Source: Hymenobacter terrestris (GTDB lineage Bacteria; Bacteroidota; Bacteroidia; Cytophagales; Hymenobacteraceae). From it: a DNA stretch of 64,000 nt. Both the position numbers and the translations under genes were made by a program. The notes under the pieces are model-generated. The model saw only the letters and a program-made list of their open reading frames with translations, searched no databases and was not told where the DNA came from. Positions 36,462 through 48,186 of the stretch are shown one piece after another. The stretch spans positions 78,390-142,389 of the forward strand of contig NZ_JABKAV010000003.1 of NCBI RefSeq assembly GCF_013377905.1, given 5' to 3'. Each line of letters starts with the position of its first letter. Within the stretch, counting starts at the first letter, position 1.

Positions 36462-36471
36462 AAAATCGTTT

Positions 36472-36558
36472 GTCATCCTAAGCAGCACGAACCACTCATG
36501 CAGAACGAGTCGATGGATATTCGCATCTGTACAGGCCCTTCGTGCTGCTCAGGATGAC
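36472..36558. repeat. GTCAT-ended palindromic repeat, copy 4
   Basis: GTCATCCTAAGCAGCACGAA faces TTCGTGCTGCTCAGGATGAC over 87 bases. The inner arm (GCAGCACGAA/TTCGTGCTGC) is unrelated to copies 1-3, while the ends and overall design are the same. It lies between the co-directional rbfA and methyltransferase genes and abuts a CATCTTTG promoter-like box at 36559. Confidence 0.85.
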
Positions 36559-36593
36559 CATCTTTGGCCTTCACCCACTCACCGGCTCACCCC

Positions 36594-37403
36594 TTGCATT
36601 ACGACCCGATTAAAAAGTCGCTCGGCGACGTGTTCAACCGCACTCCCTGGCTGCGGCGGCTCTTTTATCATCTGCTCGATTTGCTGCTGTTGCGTACCTG
36701 GCACGTGCACCGCGAGCTGCGCGCCTGGAGCAAGGGCCGTACCCAGGAAAACCTGACGATTCTGGACGCCGGTTCGGGCTATGGGCAGTACACGTACTGG
36801 CTGGCGGGCCAGAGCCCGAAGTGGGAAATTCTGGCCGTCGATGTGAAAGAGGAGCAGGTGGCCGATTCCAACCGCTTCTTCCGCGAGATTGGCCGCGTGA
36901 ATGCCCAGTTTGCCGTGCAGGACCTGGTGCTTTACCAGCAGCCGAACACCTTCGATCTGGCGTTGTCGGTGGATGTGATGGAGCACATTCTGGAAGATGT
37001 GGAGGTGTTCAAAAACATCCACGCCTCGCTCAAAGACGGTGGCATGCTGCTCATCTCCACCCCCAGCGACCAGGGTGGCTCCGACGTGCATTCCGACGGC
37101 GAAACCAGCTTTATCGAGGAGCACGTGCGCGACGGCTACAACATCCATGAAATTCAGCAGAAGCTACGCACGGCCGGTTTCGAGCGTATCGAGGCCCAGT
37201 ACAGCTACGGCGAGCCGGGCCAGATTTCGTGGCGCCTGAGCATGAAGTACCCGATTCAGATGCTGGGCGCGTCGAAGTGGTTTTTCCTGCTGCTGCCCTT
37301 CTACTACCTAGTTACCTTCCCCTTCTGCTTGCTGCTGAACTGGCTTGATGCCAGCACGAAGCATGAGTCGGGCACCGGTCTCATCGTGAAAGCCTGGAAA
37401 TAG
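36594..37403 (+). CDS. Class I SAM-dependent methyltransferase with membrane tail
   Basis: A 269-residue protein. The SAM site is ILDAGSGYGQYTYWLAG (motif I) and ILAVDVKEEQVADSN (acidic loop), then FDLALSVDVMEHILED and MLLISTPSD. The last 60 residues include one or two hydrophobic segments (FFLLLPFYYLVTFPFCLLL), so it is probably membrane-attached and may act on a lipid or lipid-linked substrate. The start is uncertain: TTG at 36594 (LHYDPIKKSLGDVF) fits the CATCTTTG box at 36559-36566; a TTG at 36564 is the longer option. Confidence 0.85.
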   Translation: MHYDPIKKSLGDVFNRTPWLRRLFYHLLDLLLLRTWHVHRELRAWSKGRTQENLTILDAGSGYGQYTYWLAGQSPKWEILAVDVKEEQVADSNRFFREIGRVNAQFAVQDLVLYQQPNTFDLALSVDVMEHILEDVEVFKNIHASLKDGGMLLISTPSDQGGSDVHSDGETSFIEEHVRDGYNIHEIQQKLRTAGFERIEAQYSYGEPGQISWRLSMKYPIQMLGASKWFFLLLPFYYLVTFPFCLLLNWLDASTKHESGTGLIVKAWK

Positions 37404-37489
37404 ACCTTTCCGGCTCAACGGCGTATCTTGGCTGCGGAACCCGCTGCTTTTTACCCTCACACTCCGCCCAGCTCCGGCCCGCCCCGCAC

Positions 37490-38716
37490 GTGAACGTACC
37501 CTTGCTCATTGCCCGGCGTTATTTTTCCTCCAAGAAAAAGCGCAACATTATCAGCATCATCTCCAACATTTCGATGGTGGGGGTGGCGGTGGGCACTACG
37601 GCGCTGATTATCGTGCTCTCCGTTTTCAACGGCCTCGAAGACCTGGTGCGCAGCCTCTACGGCAAATCCGACCCCGACTTGGTGGTGACGGCCGTGCAGG
37701 GCAAGTCGTTCGAGCTGACGGCCCCGCTGCTGGTACGCGTGCAGCGCACGCCCGGCGTGCGCATGGTAACCGAGGTAATTGAAGACAACGCCCTGCTGCA
37801 GTACCGCGACCGGCAGATGGTGGTGAAGATGAAGGGCGTTTCGGCTAACTACCAACACCAGAGCAATATCGATTCGGCCATTGTCGACGGCAACTCGGGC
37901 CTGCAGCGCGAAGGCCGCGACTACGCCCTGCTTGGGGCCGGCGTGCAGCACGAGCTCAGCATTGCCCTTGATAACCGCTTCGCGCCCATGCGCCTGCTGT
38001 ACCCTAAGGCCGGCAAGTTCAAGGTTTCTATGGATCCCGATGCCTACTTCACCCAGAAAAATATTCTGGCTGGGGGCGTTTTCCTCATCGAGCAGCGTAT
38101 CGACGATAGCTATGTTTTTGTGCCGCTCGATTTCGCCCGCGACCTGCTCAACTACGGCACCCGCCGCACGGGCCTGGAGGTGAAGGTGAAGGACGGCCAG
38201 GACATTGAGAGCGTGCAGCAAACGCTACGTGAGCGGCTCGGCCCGACTTTTAAGGTGCTCAATTCCGACGAGCAGCACGTGTCGTTGCTCAAGGCCATTA
38301 AGGTGGAGAAGATGTTCGTGTTCATCACCTTCGCCTTCATTCTGCTCATTGCCAGCATCAACATCTTCTTCTCGCTCTCGATGCTGGTGATTGATAAGAA
38401 GAAGGACATGGCCGTGCTGATGGCTATGGGGGCCGACCAGCGTACCATTCGCAACATTTTCCTGTTCGAGGGGGCCATTGTGGCCCAGGTGGGCGCCATT
38501 GTCGGGCTGGTGCTGGGCGTGAGTATCTGCTGGATTCAGCAGACGTTCCATGTGGTGAGCATGGGTATGGCCACGAGCGTGGTGGACGCGTACCCGGTGA
38601 AGATGCAGCTCTCCGATATTGTGCTCACGGGCATTGCCATCGTCTTTATCACCATCAGCGTCTCTATCCGGCCGGCCCTGAACGCCTCGCGCCTCGACGT
38701 GCGCGACAACCTATAG
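37490..38716 (+). CDS. LolC/LolE-type ABC permease (FtsX family)
   Basis: A 408-residue permease. Its start GTG (MNVPLLIARRYFSSKKKRNI) lies 86 bases after the methyltransferase. One N-terminal membrane helix (about 27-48), a large periplasmic domain and three C-terminal helices (VFITFAFILLIASINIFFSL, GAIVAQVGAIVGLVLGVSI, IVLTGIAIVFITISV) give the FtsX layout. LolCDE extracts outer-membrane lipoproteins; in Bacteroidota similar single permeases act with an ATPase encoded elsewhere. No ATPase gene is adjacent. A TATCTTGG sequence near 37425 may be its promoter box. Confidence 0.9.
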   Translation: MNVPLLIARRYFSSKKKRNIISIISNISMVGVAVGTTALIIVLSVFNGLEDLVRSLYGKSDPDLVVTAVQGKSFELTAPLLVRVQRTPGVRMVTEVIEDNALLQYRDRQMVVKMKGVSANYQHQSNIDSAIVDGNSGLQREGRDYALLGAGVQHELSIALDNRFAPMRLLYPKAGKFKVSMDPDAYFTQKNILAGGVFLIEQRIDDSYVFVPLDFARDLLNYGTRRTGLEVKVKDGQDIESVQQTLRERLGPTFKVLNSDEQHVSLLKAIKVEKMFVFITFAFILLIASINIFFSLSMLVIDKKKDMAVLMAMGADQRTIRNIFLFEGAIVAQVGAIVGLVLGVSICWIQQTFHVVSMGMATSVVDAYPVKMQLSDIVLTGIAIVFITISVSIRPALNASRLDVRDNL

Positions 38717-38916
38717 GCCATCCGCCTTCGCCCCCTGCGTCGCACTTGTTGGATACTTCGTGGACGGCTGAAGAAATGCTGCTGGCTGAATTTGCGCGCC
38801 AAAACGAAAGGATACCAGCTTTTAGTATGTTTATTCAGTGGATGAACTTTCTTATTGATTAAAATTACGCTATTTAGCGGGCTGTCTTTGTTTAATTGCC
38901 CCTATTAAGCCCGACC

Positions 38917-41886
38917 ATGAAGGTCTCGACTACTGAGCCATTTCAGATTGTTTATTCGCTGCTGGAGCATGAATATCTGGGGTATTTATTCGAGTCGTAT
39001 GTGGTGCAGCGCAACGAGCGGGGCCAACTGACACTCCTGCACCAAACTGTATCGGCCAAGAACGCGGCCGAGTTTGGAGCCGGCCTCGACGCCACGGATT
39101 TCGAGCTGGTAGCCCTCACCGACCAGATAAGTCAGGACGCGGTTATCAAGGAGTTCGGGCCCAAGAAAAAGACGACGCCGGCCGATTTCTTCCTGAAAAC
39201 CTACGACCCCGAAAAAGGCGATAAGCCGTTGCAGGATGCTATTTGCCGCTACGTGCAGGAGCGCCTGGGTCAGATTATGGCGCGGCTGGCGGGCAAGTGC
39301 GTATTTATTATGGGCCGCGACGGCGAGCCAACCTGGCGCGAGATTTCCCTGGCTCCTGAGCCGGCATCGGTACTATTTCACTTCCGGCGCAACGAGGAAA
39401 ACACCCACTACTTCCCCACCATTCAGTACCAGGGCCAGAAGCTCGATTTCCAGTATAAAAACACGGTAATCGTGTGCGAGCAGCCGGCCTGGCTGCTGGT
39501 GGGCGACGTGCTGCACAACTTCCGCAACGAGGTGGACGGCAAAAAGCTCAAGCCCTTCCTCAACAAGAAGTTCATCATTATTCCGCGCCAGGTCGAAGAC
39601 AGCTACTTCCACAAGTTCGTGGCCCCGCTGGTCGAGTCGTTCGATGTGCACGCCCGCGGCTTCGATATTCGCTCGGAGCGCTACGTTGCCCGCCCGCAGC
39701 TCACGTTTTCCGATGCGCCGGCTCTTGTTGCGGCTACCGCCGCTCCAGCCGCCACTCCCCGCCCGGGCCGGCGGGCTTCCGGAGCCGTTGCAGCCGCGAC
39801 ATCGGCACCGCCTGCCAACCACATCCACTTCGACCTGAGCTTCCGTTATGGCCCTCACACGGTGCCTTCTGACCACGACAAGCGCGTGTGCGTGAAGCTG
39901 GAAAAGCAGGCCGACAACTACGTGTTCCACCGCCTCATCCGCGACCTCGACCAAGAGCAGGAGATAGTGCGCGAGCTGCAGGCCCGGGCCCTGGAGGTGC
40001 AGGATGGGCGCGCCATGCTCGAGAAAGCCACTGCCTTCCGCTGGCTTCACGACCACACCGACGAGCTAACCCAGCGCGGCTTCACGGTGAAGCAGGGCCG
40101 CTCCTCGGGCAAGGACTACTTCATCGGCTCCGTATCGGTGGAAGTGGGCATCACCGAAACCAACGACTGGTTTGATGTACACGGCGTGGTGCGTTTTGGC
40201 GAGTTTGAAATTCCGTTTATCAAGCTGCGGCCCTACATTCTCAACAAGCGTCCCGAATTCCGGCTGCCCAACGGCCAGATTGCCATCATTCCGGAAGAGT
40301 GGTTTGCGCAGTACCTGGAGCTATTTGCCTTCGCCGAGGAGCACAACCAGGGCCTGAGCCTGCGCAAGCACCACGTGTCGCTGGTGGCCGACCTGCAGAG
40401 CGGCAACCTGGCCACCGTGCTTATGTCGCGCAAGCTGGAGCAGCTGCGCGAGTTTGAGGCCGTGGCCGAGCAGCCTATGCCAACCACTTTCCGGGGCGAG
40501 CTACGCCCCTACCAGAAGGCGGGCTACGACTGGCTTCACTTCGTGCAGAACTACCAGTTTGGCGGCTGCCTGGCCGACGATATGGGGCTCGGCAAGACCG
40601 TTCAAACGCTTGCGCTGCTGTTACAGCGCAAGGAAATGGCCACGGCCCGCGGGGCAGCCTCACTGCTGGTGATGCCTACCTCGCTGGTGTATAACTGGAT
40701 GACAGAGGCCTTTAAGTTTGCGCCCGGCCTGCGTCTGCTCATCTATACCGGCACTTACCGCGAGAAAAATGTGGCCCAGTTTGCCGATTACGATGTGGTG
40801 CTGACCAGCTACGGCATTGTGCGGCTGGATATTGAGCTGCTCAAAACCTACCAGTTCGACTACGTGATTCTCGACGAGTCGCAGGCCATCAAGAATCCCG
40901 GATCGACCACCTCGCAGGCCGTGCGCCAGCTGCCGGCCCGCCACCGCCTGATTCTGACCGGCACGCCGGTGGAAAACAGCACGATGGATTTGTGGTCGCA
41001 GATGTCATTCATCAACCCCGGGCTGCTGGGAACCCAGGCGTTTTTCCGCAAGGAGTTTCTCAAGCCTATTGAAAAGCACCAGGACGAGGACAAGCGCCGC
41101 CGGCTGCACGCGCTCATCAAGCCCTTTATTCTGCGCCGCCACAAGGCCCAGGTGGCCACCGAGCTGCCCGCTAAAGTGGAAAACCTGAATTACTGCGCCA
41201 TGACCGATGAGCAGCAGCAGTTCTACGAGGAAACCAAGAGCCACTACCGCAACCTGATTCTGCAGAACCTGGAGGAAACCGGCTCGGCCAACACCCAGTT
41301 CGTGCTGCTACAGGGCCTCACCAAGCTGCGCCTGATTGCCAATCACCCCCGCCTCGCCGACCCGGAGTACGCCCACGAGTCGGGCAAGCTGCGCGAGGTG
41401 GTGCGGATGATAAAGAACGTGGCAGCCGAAGGTCATAAGGTTCTGGTGTTCAGTCAGTTTGTAAAGCACCTGGATTTGGTGCGCACTGCCCTCGATGAGC
41501 GGCAGCTCGCTTACGCCTACCTCGACGGCAACACCCGCGACCGGCACAAGGAGGTCACCCGCTTCCAGGAAACGCCCGAGCTGCGCGTGTTCCTCATCAG
41601 CCTCAAGGCCGGCGGCGTGGGCCTCAACCTCACGGCCGCCGACTACGTGTTCCTGCTCGACCCCTGGTGGAACCCCGCCGTGGAGGCCCAGGCCGTCGAC
41701 CGCGCCCACCGCATCGGCCAGGAGCGCACGGTGTTCACCTACAAGTTCATCACCCGCGGCACCGTTGAGGAGAAAATCCTGGCCCTGCAGCGCAAGAAAA
41801 TCCAACTCGTCACCGACCTCATTTCCACCGACGAAGCCGTCATCAAGAACCTGACGAAGGAGGATATCGAGGAGTTGCTGGGGTGA
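38917..41886 (+). CDS. SNF2-family DEAD/DEAH ATPase (bacterial Swi2/Snf2)
   Basis: A 989-residue double-stranded-DNA translocase. The C-terminal half has all helicase motifs: DDMGLGKTVQTLALL (Walker A near 554), DESQAIKN (near 651), LTGTPVENS (near 681), ISLKAGGVGLNLTAADYV and QAVDRAHRIGQ (near 925). The N-terminal 500 residues form the SNF2-associated region, broken by a Pro/Ala/Arg linker around 270-300 (AAPAATPRPGRRASGAV). No SWIM zinc finger is seen. The ATG at 38917 is preferred over a TTG at 38896 because a TGTCTTTG box ends near 38889. Confidence 0.95.
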   Translation: MKVSTTEPFQIVYSLLEHEYLGYLFESYVVQRNERGQLTLLHQTVSAKNAAEFGAGLDATDFELVALTDQISQDAVIKEFGPKKKTTPADFFLKTYDPEKGDKPLQDAICRYVQERLGQIMARLAGKCVFIMGRDGEPTWREISLAPEPASVLFHFRRNEENTHYFPTIQYQGQKLDFQYKNTVIVCEQPAWLLVGDVLHNFRNEVDGKKLKPFLNKKFIIIPRQVEDSYFHKFVAPLVESFDVHARGFDIRSERYVARPQLTFSDAPALVAATAAPAATPRPGRRASGAVAAATSAPPANHIHFDLSFRYGPHTVPSDHDKRVCVKLEKQADNYVFHRLIRDLDQEQEIVRELQARALEVQDGRAMLEKATAFRWLHDHTDELTQRGFTVKQGRSSGKDYFIGSVSVEVGITETNDWFDVHGVVRFGEFEIPFIKLRPYILNKRPEFRLPNGQIAIIPEEWFAQYLELFAFAEEHNQGLSLRKHHVSLVADLQSGNLATVLMSRKLEQLREFEAVAEQPMPTTFRGELRPYQKAGYDWLHFVQNYQFGGCLADDMGLGKTVQTLALLLQRKEMATARGAASLLVMPTSLVYNWMTEAFKFAPGLRLLIYTGTYREKNVAQFADYDVVLTSYGIVRLDIELLKTYQFDYVILDESQAIKNPGSTTSQAVRQLPARHRLILTGTPVENSTMDLWSQMSFINPGLLGTQAFFRKEFLKPIEKHQDEDKRRRLHALIKPFILRRHKAQVATELPAKVENLNYCAMTDEQQQFYEETKSHYRNLILQNLEETGSANTQFVLLQGLTKLRLIANHPRLADPEYAHESGKLREVVRMIKNVAAEGHKVLVFSQFVKHLDLVRTALDERQLAYAYLDGNTRDRHKEVTRFQETPELRVFLISLKAGGVGLNLTAADYVFLLDPWWNPAVEAQAVDRAHRIGQERTVFTYKFITRGTVEEKILALQRKKIQLVTDLISTDEAVIKNLTKEDIEELLG

Positions 41887-42035
41887 GCTAAGTAACGCGG
41901 TGGTTTATTGAAAATTACTGTAAATCAATGCTATATAGATGCATTATTAGTCGCTTCGGCTGGCTGCTTGCCTAGCGAGGTGTGCTACGCTAGCTTGCGG
42001 TCATCTTCACCCTAGTTCGTATTGTCAACTCCCTT

Positions 42036-42695
42036 ATGAAAGTGAAATTATTATTAACCAGCCTGCTGCTGCTGGGTGGCAGCGGGCCATTGTGGGCGCA
42101 GGTAGTGGCGCGTCCTCCAAGCCGGCTGAGCCTGCAGATTCATTACGGAGGCGTGGCCAACTTTCAGGCGGCTTCTTTCGAAGACTACTCCTATGAATTG
42201 CAGCACGTGCGGCTACTGGGTACGGCTGGCGGGGGCGAAATAGGCTACCAGCTAAGCCAAAAATCGGCGCTGGCGCTGGACTATACCCGGAGCGTGAACA
42301 TGGAGCAGAAGCACGTGCGCTATCAGAATTCACCGGGTACGTTTGCCCAAATCGATTTCCGGCTGCGCTACATCAACAACGCCTTCCAGGCCGTGTACGA
42401 GCGGAGTATCGCCCGCGACCTGAAGCTGCACGCCGGCCTGCTGTACCTGACTACAGCCTCGCAGTCGGCTGCCATAGCCCCGGTGCTGGTGGGCAATCAG
42501 CCGTACATTTCCATCAGCGAAATCAACCGCAGCAACAGCTATGCCGAAGAGGGCGGCGTGGTGGCCGGTCTGGAGTACTCGCGCAACATTGATACCCGAC
42601 TGCGGCTGGGCCTGAAGGTGCGCGGCTACTATCTGCTGTCGGTAACTACCTTCGAGATGCTGACGCTCACGCCCACGCTCACCTATCAGCTGTAG
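42036..42695 (+). CDS. Outer-membrane beta-barrel protein, unknown
   Basis: A 219-residue protein with a signal peptide (MKVKLLLTSLLLLGGSGPLWAQ) and about eight alternating hydrophobic strands: RLSLQIHYGGVANFQ, GGGEIGYQLSQKSALALDYT, IDFRLRYINNAFQAVYERSI, LKLHAGLLYLTT, GVVAGLEYSRNI and LGLKVRGYYLLS. It resembles small OmpA/PorT-like barrels of Bacteroidota, but the terminal residue is Leu. Function unknown. Confidence 0.72.
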   Translation: MKVKLLLTSLLLLGGSGPLWAQVVARPPSRLSLQIHYGGVANFQAASFEDYSYELQHVRLLGTAGGGEIGYQLSQKSALALDYTRSVNMEQKHVRYQNSPGTFAQIDFRLRYINNAFQAVYERSIARDLKLHAGLLYLTTASQSAAIAPVLVGNQPYISISEINRSNSYAEEGGVVAGLEYSRNIDTRLRLGLKVRGYYLLSVTTFEMLTLTPTLTYQL

Positions 42696-42733
42696 TTGGC
42701 GGCGGGTCTGCACCTATCCAAATTACTACCACT

Positions 42734-42940
42734 ATGGGTTTATTTGATGCTCCTGAACCAGTTGGCGTCGAGATTAAGGGCCACGAACTGCACTGCGTCA
42801 TCTGTCGGCACAACCGGTTTCACCGCCATAAAATCAGGCTCGACCGCGCCGGCCTGTTCACCTCCGAGTGGTCGGACCCCATGGCCGTGAGCTACGAGTG
42901 CGCCAATTGCGCCTACTTGCACTGGTTTATGCCGCAGTAA
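42734..42940 (+). CDS. Small zinc-ribbon protein
   Basis: A 68-residue protein. CVIC (residues 21-24) and CANC (about 57-60) form a zinc ribbon, with histidine/aromatic-rich surroundings (RHNRFHRHKIRL, YLHWFMPQ). The family-like opening MGLFDAPEPVGVEIKGHELH and the spacing are typical of short uncharacterised DNA- or RNA-binding ribbon proteins. Its stop lies 14 bases from the stop of the convergent amidase gene. Confidence 0.75.
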   Translation: MGLFDAPEPVGVEIKGHELHCVICRHNRFHRHKIRLDRAGLFTSEWSDPMAVSYECANCAYLHWFMPQ

Positions 42941-42953
42941 GCCAGCCGACAGC

Positions 42954-44441
42954 TCACAGCAAAGGTCGTTTCCCGAACCACGGCCGGGCCTGCTCCAGTT
43001 GGCCGGCCACGCGAAACAGCACATCCTCGGCGCCCAACGGGGCCACAAACTGCACACCGCAGGGTAGGCCGTCGGTGGTCCAGTGCAGGGGTACCGACAT
43101 GGCTGGCTGGCCCGTGAGGTTGACGAACTGGGTGTAGGGCGTTTTTTCGAGGCTCTGCTCGGCCAGCTGCTCCACCAGCCCTGAGCGGCGCATGAGGCCG
43201 CCCAGCCCGAAGGTGTTTACCAGCTTCAGTAGCAGCTGCTCGGTGGGCTTAGGCTGCAGCTCGCCGATGCGCACTGGCGGCACGGCCAGCGTGGGCGTGA
43301 GCAGCAAATCGTACGTCTGGTGGAACTGGCCGAGGCTGCGGGCGCAGTCGTTCCAAGAGTGGCGGGCTGCGGCGAAGTCGGCGGCCGAGTAGGTGCGGCC
43401 CAGTAGCCCCAGTAGCCAAGTGGTGGGCTCCACGTCGGCGGGGCGGGCGGGGCGACCCAAGTGCTGCGCCAGCGCGGCAATGCTGGCCCCGGTTTCGCCG
43501 AAGTACAGCATCAGAAACGCCCGCGCCACGGCTTGCCCATCGAAGGGCAACGACACTTCCTCCATGGTGTGGCCCAGGCTTTCGAGCAGCGCGGCGGCCT
43601 CGCGCACGGCCGTAGCGCACTCGGGGTGCAGGGGCTTGCCCAGCGGGTGGCCCAAGCTGAAACCGATGCGCAGGCGGCCCGGCGAGCGGCTCACTTCCTC
43701 CAGATAGGGCCGGCCGGGCGGGGGCAGGAAGTAAGGCGCGCCGGGGTCGGGTCCGGCGGTGGCGTCGAGTAGGGCCGCGCTGTCGCGCACCGAGCGGCTG
43801 AGCACGTGCTCGACGGCCGCGCCCTGCCACTTCTCGCCCTGCTCGGGGCCGGTGGGGTTGCGGCCCCGGCTGGGCTTGAGGCCGAACAGCCCGCAGCAGG
43901 CCGCCGGGATGCGGATGGAGCCGCCCCCGTCGCCAGCCCCAGCTACCGGCACAATGCCGGCCGCCACAGCCGCCGCCGCCCCGCCGCTGGAGCCGCCGGG
44001 CGTGTGAGCTAGGTGCCAGGGGTTGCGCGTGGCCCCGAATAGTGCCGGCTCGGTTATGCCCATCAGCGCAAACTCGGGCGTGTTGGTTTTGCCCAGCACA
44101 TTCAGGCCCGCCGCCTGCCAGCGCCGCACCAGCTCGGCATCCTGCGCGGGCACGAAATCCCGCAGCGCCCGGCTGCCGGAACTGTGTGGCACCCCCGCAT
44201 ACTGAGCCCCAAAATCCTTGAGCAAAAACGGCACCCCGCAGAAAGGACCAATAGGTAATCCGTCCGCCGCTCGCGCTTCGGCCGCCTCGTACAGCGGCCG
44301 TACCACGGCGTTGAGGCGCGGATTCACGGCTTCTGCGCGGGCCACAGCGGCGGCGCACAGCTCGGCGGCCGTTAGCTGACCCCGGCGCACAAGGTCGGCT
44401 TGGGCGAGGCCGTCGAGCTGGTCGTATTCGGCAAAGGTCAT
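42954..44441 (-). CDS. Amidase signature-family hydrolase
   Basis: A 495-residue amidase. The Ser-cisSer-Lys triad is visible: Lys near 73 in [12 protein letters not shown], cis-Ser near 152 in [12 protein letters not shown], and nucleophile Ser near 172 in [20 protein letters not shown]. It is closer to fatty-acid-amide or 6-aminohexanoate-type amidases than to GatA, because a Gat-specific context and gatB/gatC neighbours are absent. The ATG at 44441 ([20 protein letters not shown]) is the sensible start; the longer frame upstream encodes non-conserved sequence. Confidence 0.92.
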   Translation of the reverse strand: MTFAEYDQLDGLAQADLVRRGQLTAAELCAAAVARAEAVNPRLNAVVRPLYEAAEARAADGLPIGPFCGVPFLLKDFGAQYAGVPHSSGSRALRDFVPAQDAELVRRWQAAGLNVLGKTNTPEFALMGITEPALFGATRNPWHLAHTPGGSSGGAAAAVAAGIVPVAGAGDGGGSIRIPAACCGLFGLKPSRGRNPTGPEQGEKWQGAAVEHVLSRSVRDSAALLDATAGPDPGAPYFLPPPGRPYLEEVSRSPGRLRIGFSLGHPLGKPLHPECATAVREAAALLESLGHTMEEVSLPFDGQAVARAFLMLYFGETGASIAALAQHLGRPARPADVEPTTWLLGLLGRTYSAADFAAARHSWNDCARSLGQFHQTYDLLLTPTLAVPPVRIGELQPKPTEQLLLKLVNTFGLGGLMRRSGLVEQLAEQSLEKTPYTQFVNLTGQPAMSVPLHWTTDGLPCGVQFVAPLGAEDVLFRVAGQLEQARPWFGKRPLL

Positions 44442-44548
44442 GGCTTCGTTTTCTAGTGCTGGTGTTATGCAGTTCGGGCCTATCAGATAGCACGTGCGTG
44501 CATCCGACAGGCCCGAATAACGGTTAATCAACCTTAGAAAACCAACGC

Positions 44549-46216
<1,668 letters not shown>

Positions 46217-46288
46217 GACAAGAAAGTAGAAGCTGAAAAAAATGGCCTGGGCGGGCAGAAAGCCGGCCGGCCGGCGTTGTCGGCCTAT

Positions 46289-46296
46289 CAAAGGTA
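46289..46296 (-). promoter_or_regulatory. -7 promoter box for ettA
   Basis: The minus strand reads TACCTTTG, an exact match, giving a leader of about 67 bases to the ATG at 46216. Confidence 0.6.
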
Positions 46297-46418
46297 GGCA
46301 GCCGGCCCCAACATTCCGCCCTGTGGGGTCGGCAGCTAATCTGGCCAACAAGCCGTAAACTTGTACCTCGTTCTGCCCTCACTTCTCCTCTCCCCACTTA
46401 GCTGTTTTCTATCCGATT

Positions 46419-47768
46419 ATGGAATTACCGGCATCCACTCCCGACCAACTGCTGGCCCAGGCCCGGCAGTATGGCTACGCGGAGGGCGACCAGGTCTGGC
46501 TGCGTCCTGTGCTCAATTATCCGGCCCGGCCAGTTGGCCAGGTAAAAGATTCGCCCGAAGCGTCGCTGCGCTATTTCGCCGAGCGTTTCGCCCGCTACCA
46601 GGCCAAAGTTGAGGAGTTGCTGCGCAGCATCGACGAGTCCGACAACAAAGGCTCGTTTCTGATGAAGGCCCTGCACCTGAAGGAGCAGGCCGGCAGCTAC
46701 GACGCACTGGGTGATTTCGCCGGGCTGCACCAGCAGCTCAGCGCGGCCGAAGAGGCCATTCAGGCCACCGTGCGGCACAACCGGGCAAAAAACCTGGCTA
46801 CCAAGCACAGCATCATCGAACAGGCCGAGGCCCTGCGCGATACGCTCGACTGGCAACAGGGCAGCGACCAGCTCAAGGAGCTGCGCCAAGCCTGGATAAA
46901 AACCGGGCCGGTGGAAAAGGAGTTGACCGACGAGCTGGAGAAGCGTTTCCAGACCGCCGCCGACGCATTCTACGCCCGCAAAAAGGACTACCTGGCCGTG
47001 AAGAAGGCCATGAACAACCGCACGCTCGACCAGTACAAAGACCTGATTCGGCGTTCGGAAGCCCTGCAGAACTCCACCGACTTCGAGGATACCAGCCGCA
47101 AGCTGAAAGTGCTGCAGCAGGCCTGGAAGGAAATTGATGGTACCCTGCCCCGCAAGCAGGCCACCGATTTGTGGGCAAGCTTTCGGGCGGCCCACAACCA
47201 CTTTTTCGAGCGCCTCAAAAAACACATCGAAAGCCAGCGCCAGCAACCGGGTGGCAACGGTGCGGCGGGCGGCAACAATGGCAGCGGCGAGGAAAACCTG
47301 CGCCGCAAGCGGGCCCTGGTAGCCGAGGCACAGGAGCTGCTGAAACGGCCCATGCCCGAAGCCGTAACCCGCGCCAAAGAGCTGCAGGCGGCTTGGAAAC
47401 AGGTGGGTCCGGTTCGTGGCGAGGAGTCGGACCAGGTGTGGGAGCATTTTATTATGGCCTGCGACAAGGTGTTCGAAATGAGCGCCCTCGACTATTACAT
47501 GCGCAAGCGGCAGGCGGCGGCCGACCCCGCTACGCCCGCGCCGGCCCCGGCTGCCGAAGCGGCGCTACGGGTGCAGGCCCTGCGCGAGTTCATTCGCCTC
47601 GACGAGCAGGAGCGGCAGGTGCTGGCCGACAACCTCGATAAGCTCAGCCCCAGCTCTGCCAGCGACGCCTTCCGGACGCTGCTGCAAAGCAAAATCAGGG
47701 CTTTCGACCGCAAAATCAGAACCAAGAACGACCTGATTGCCATGTACCAGACGGCGGCCGCACGCTAA
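46419..47768 (+). CDS. DUF349 repeat protein
   Basis: A 449-residue, highly charged helical protein with at least four DUF349 repeats, each built on an LxxxWKxxGPV-like core: LKELRQAWIKTGPVEKE, LKVLQQAWKEIDGTLPRKQ, AKELQAAWKQVGPVRGEE, and a more diverged N-terminal one. Proteins of this type are common in Bacteroidota and some actinobacteria and have no settled function. A Gly/Asn linker (PGGNGAAGGNNGSGEE) divides the middle. No membrane segment is present. Confidence 0.9.
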   Translation: MELPASTPDQLLAQARQYGYAEGDQVWLRPVLNYPARPVGQVKDSPEASLRYFAERFARYQAKVEELLRSIDESDNKGSFLMKALHLKEQAGSYDALGDFAGLHQQLSAAEEAIQATVRHNRAKNLATKHSIIEQAEALRDTLDWQQGSDQLKELRQAWIKTGPVEKELTDELEKRFQTAADAFYARKKDYLAVKKAMNNRTLDQYKDLIRRSEALQNSTDFEDTSRKLKVLQQAWKEIDGTLPRKQATDLWASFRAAHNHFFERLKKHIESQRQQPGGNGAAGGNNGSGEENLRRKRALVAEAQELLKRPMPEAVTRAKELQAAWKQVGPVRGEESDQVWEHFIMACDKVFEMSALDYYMRKRQAAADPATPAPAPAAEAALRVQALREFIRLDEQERQVLADNLDKLSPSSASDAFRTLLQSKIRAFDRKIRTKNDLIAMYQTAAAR

Positions 47769-47840
47769 GTTTGGCGCGGGTCCGGCTGTTGGGTTAACCT
47801 TCCTGGCTGATTTACGTTGTCGTCAGCAACTTCGCCGATG

Positions 47841-47848
47841 TACCTTTG
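47841..47848 (+). promoter_or_regulatory. -7 promoter box for the DUF2795 gene
   Basis: TACCTTTG, an exact match, 114 bases before the ATG at 47962. It implies a leader of about 105 bases. The long frame beginning at 47737 starts upstream of this box and is therefore unlikely to be the real reading. Confidence 0.5.
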
Positions 47849-47961
47849 GGCTGCGGCCTCTATGCAGTTCTGACAGGCCTTCGGTATCGGCCGGGTTTTT
47901 GCGGACGGCGCTCCGCGCTTTTGACCATTTTTTACGTTGCCCTTTAGTAGCACACACGCTT

Positions 47962-48183
47962 ATGTACTGGACCCTCGAACTTGCTTCGTATCTGGAAGAT
48001 GCCCCCTGGCCCGCCACCAAGGATGAGCTCATTGATTACTCTATCCGCTCGGGTGCCCCGATGGAAGTGGTAGAAAACCTGCAGGCCCTGGAAGACGACG
48101 GCCAGCCCTACGAAAACATTGAAGAAGTTTGGCCCGACTACCCGACCAAGGAGGACTTCATGTTCAACGAGGACGAGTACTAG
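47962..48183 (+). CDS. DUF2795 small acidic protein
   Basis: A 73-residue protein, MYWTLELASYLEDAPWPATK then DELIDYSIRSG, PMEVVENLQALEDDG, VWPDYPTKEDFMFNEDEY, closely following the DUF2795 pattern found throughout Bacteroidota. It is highly acidic. Function unknown. The start at 47962 is chosen because conservation begins at MYWTLELA and the promoter box lies within the longer frame. Confidence 0.9.
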   Translation: MYWTLELASYLEDAPWPATKDELIDYSIRSGAPMEVVENLQALEDDGQPYENIEEVWPDYPTKEDFMFNEDEY

Positions 48184-48186
48184 AAT

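Noticed and set aside
43249..44493. 414-codon minus-strand frame overlapping the amidase gene out of register
   Set aside because: Arg/Pro/Gly-rich composition typical of a shifted frame in high-GC DNA; the amidase frame contains the intact catalytic triad.
47737..47961. N-terminal extension of the DUF2795 protein
   Set aside because: The Arg/Cys-rich stretch is not like the family, and the TACCTTTG promoter box lies inside it.
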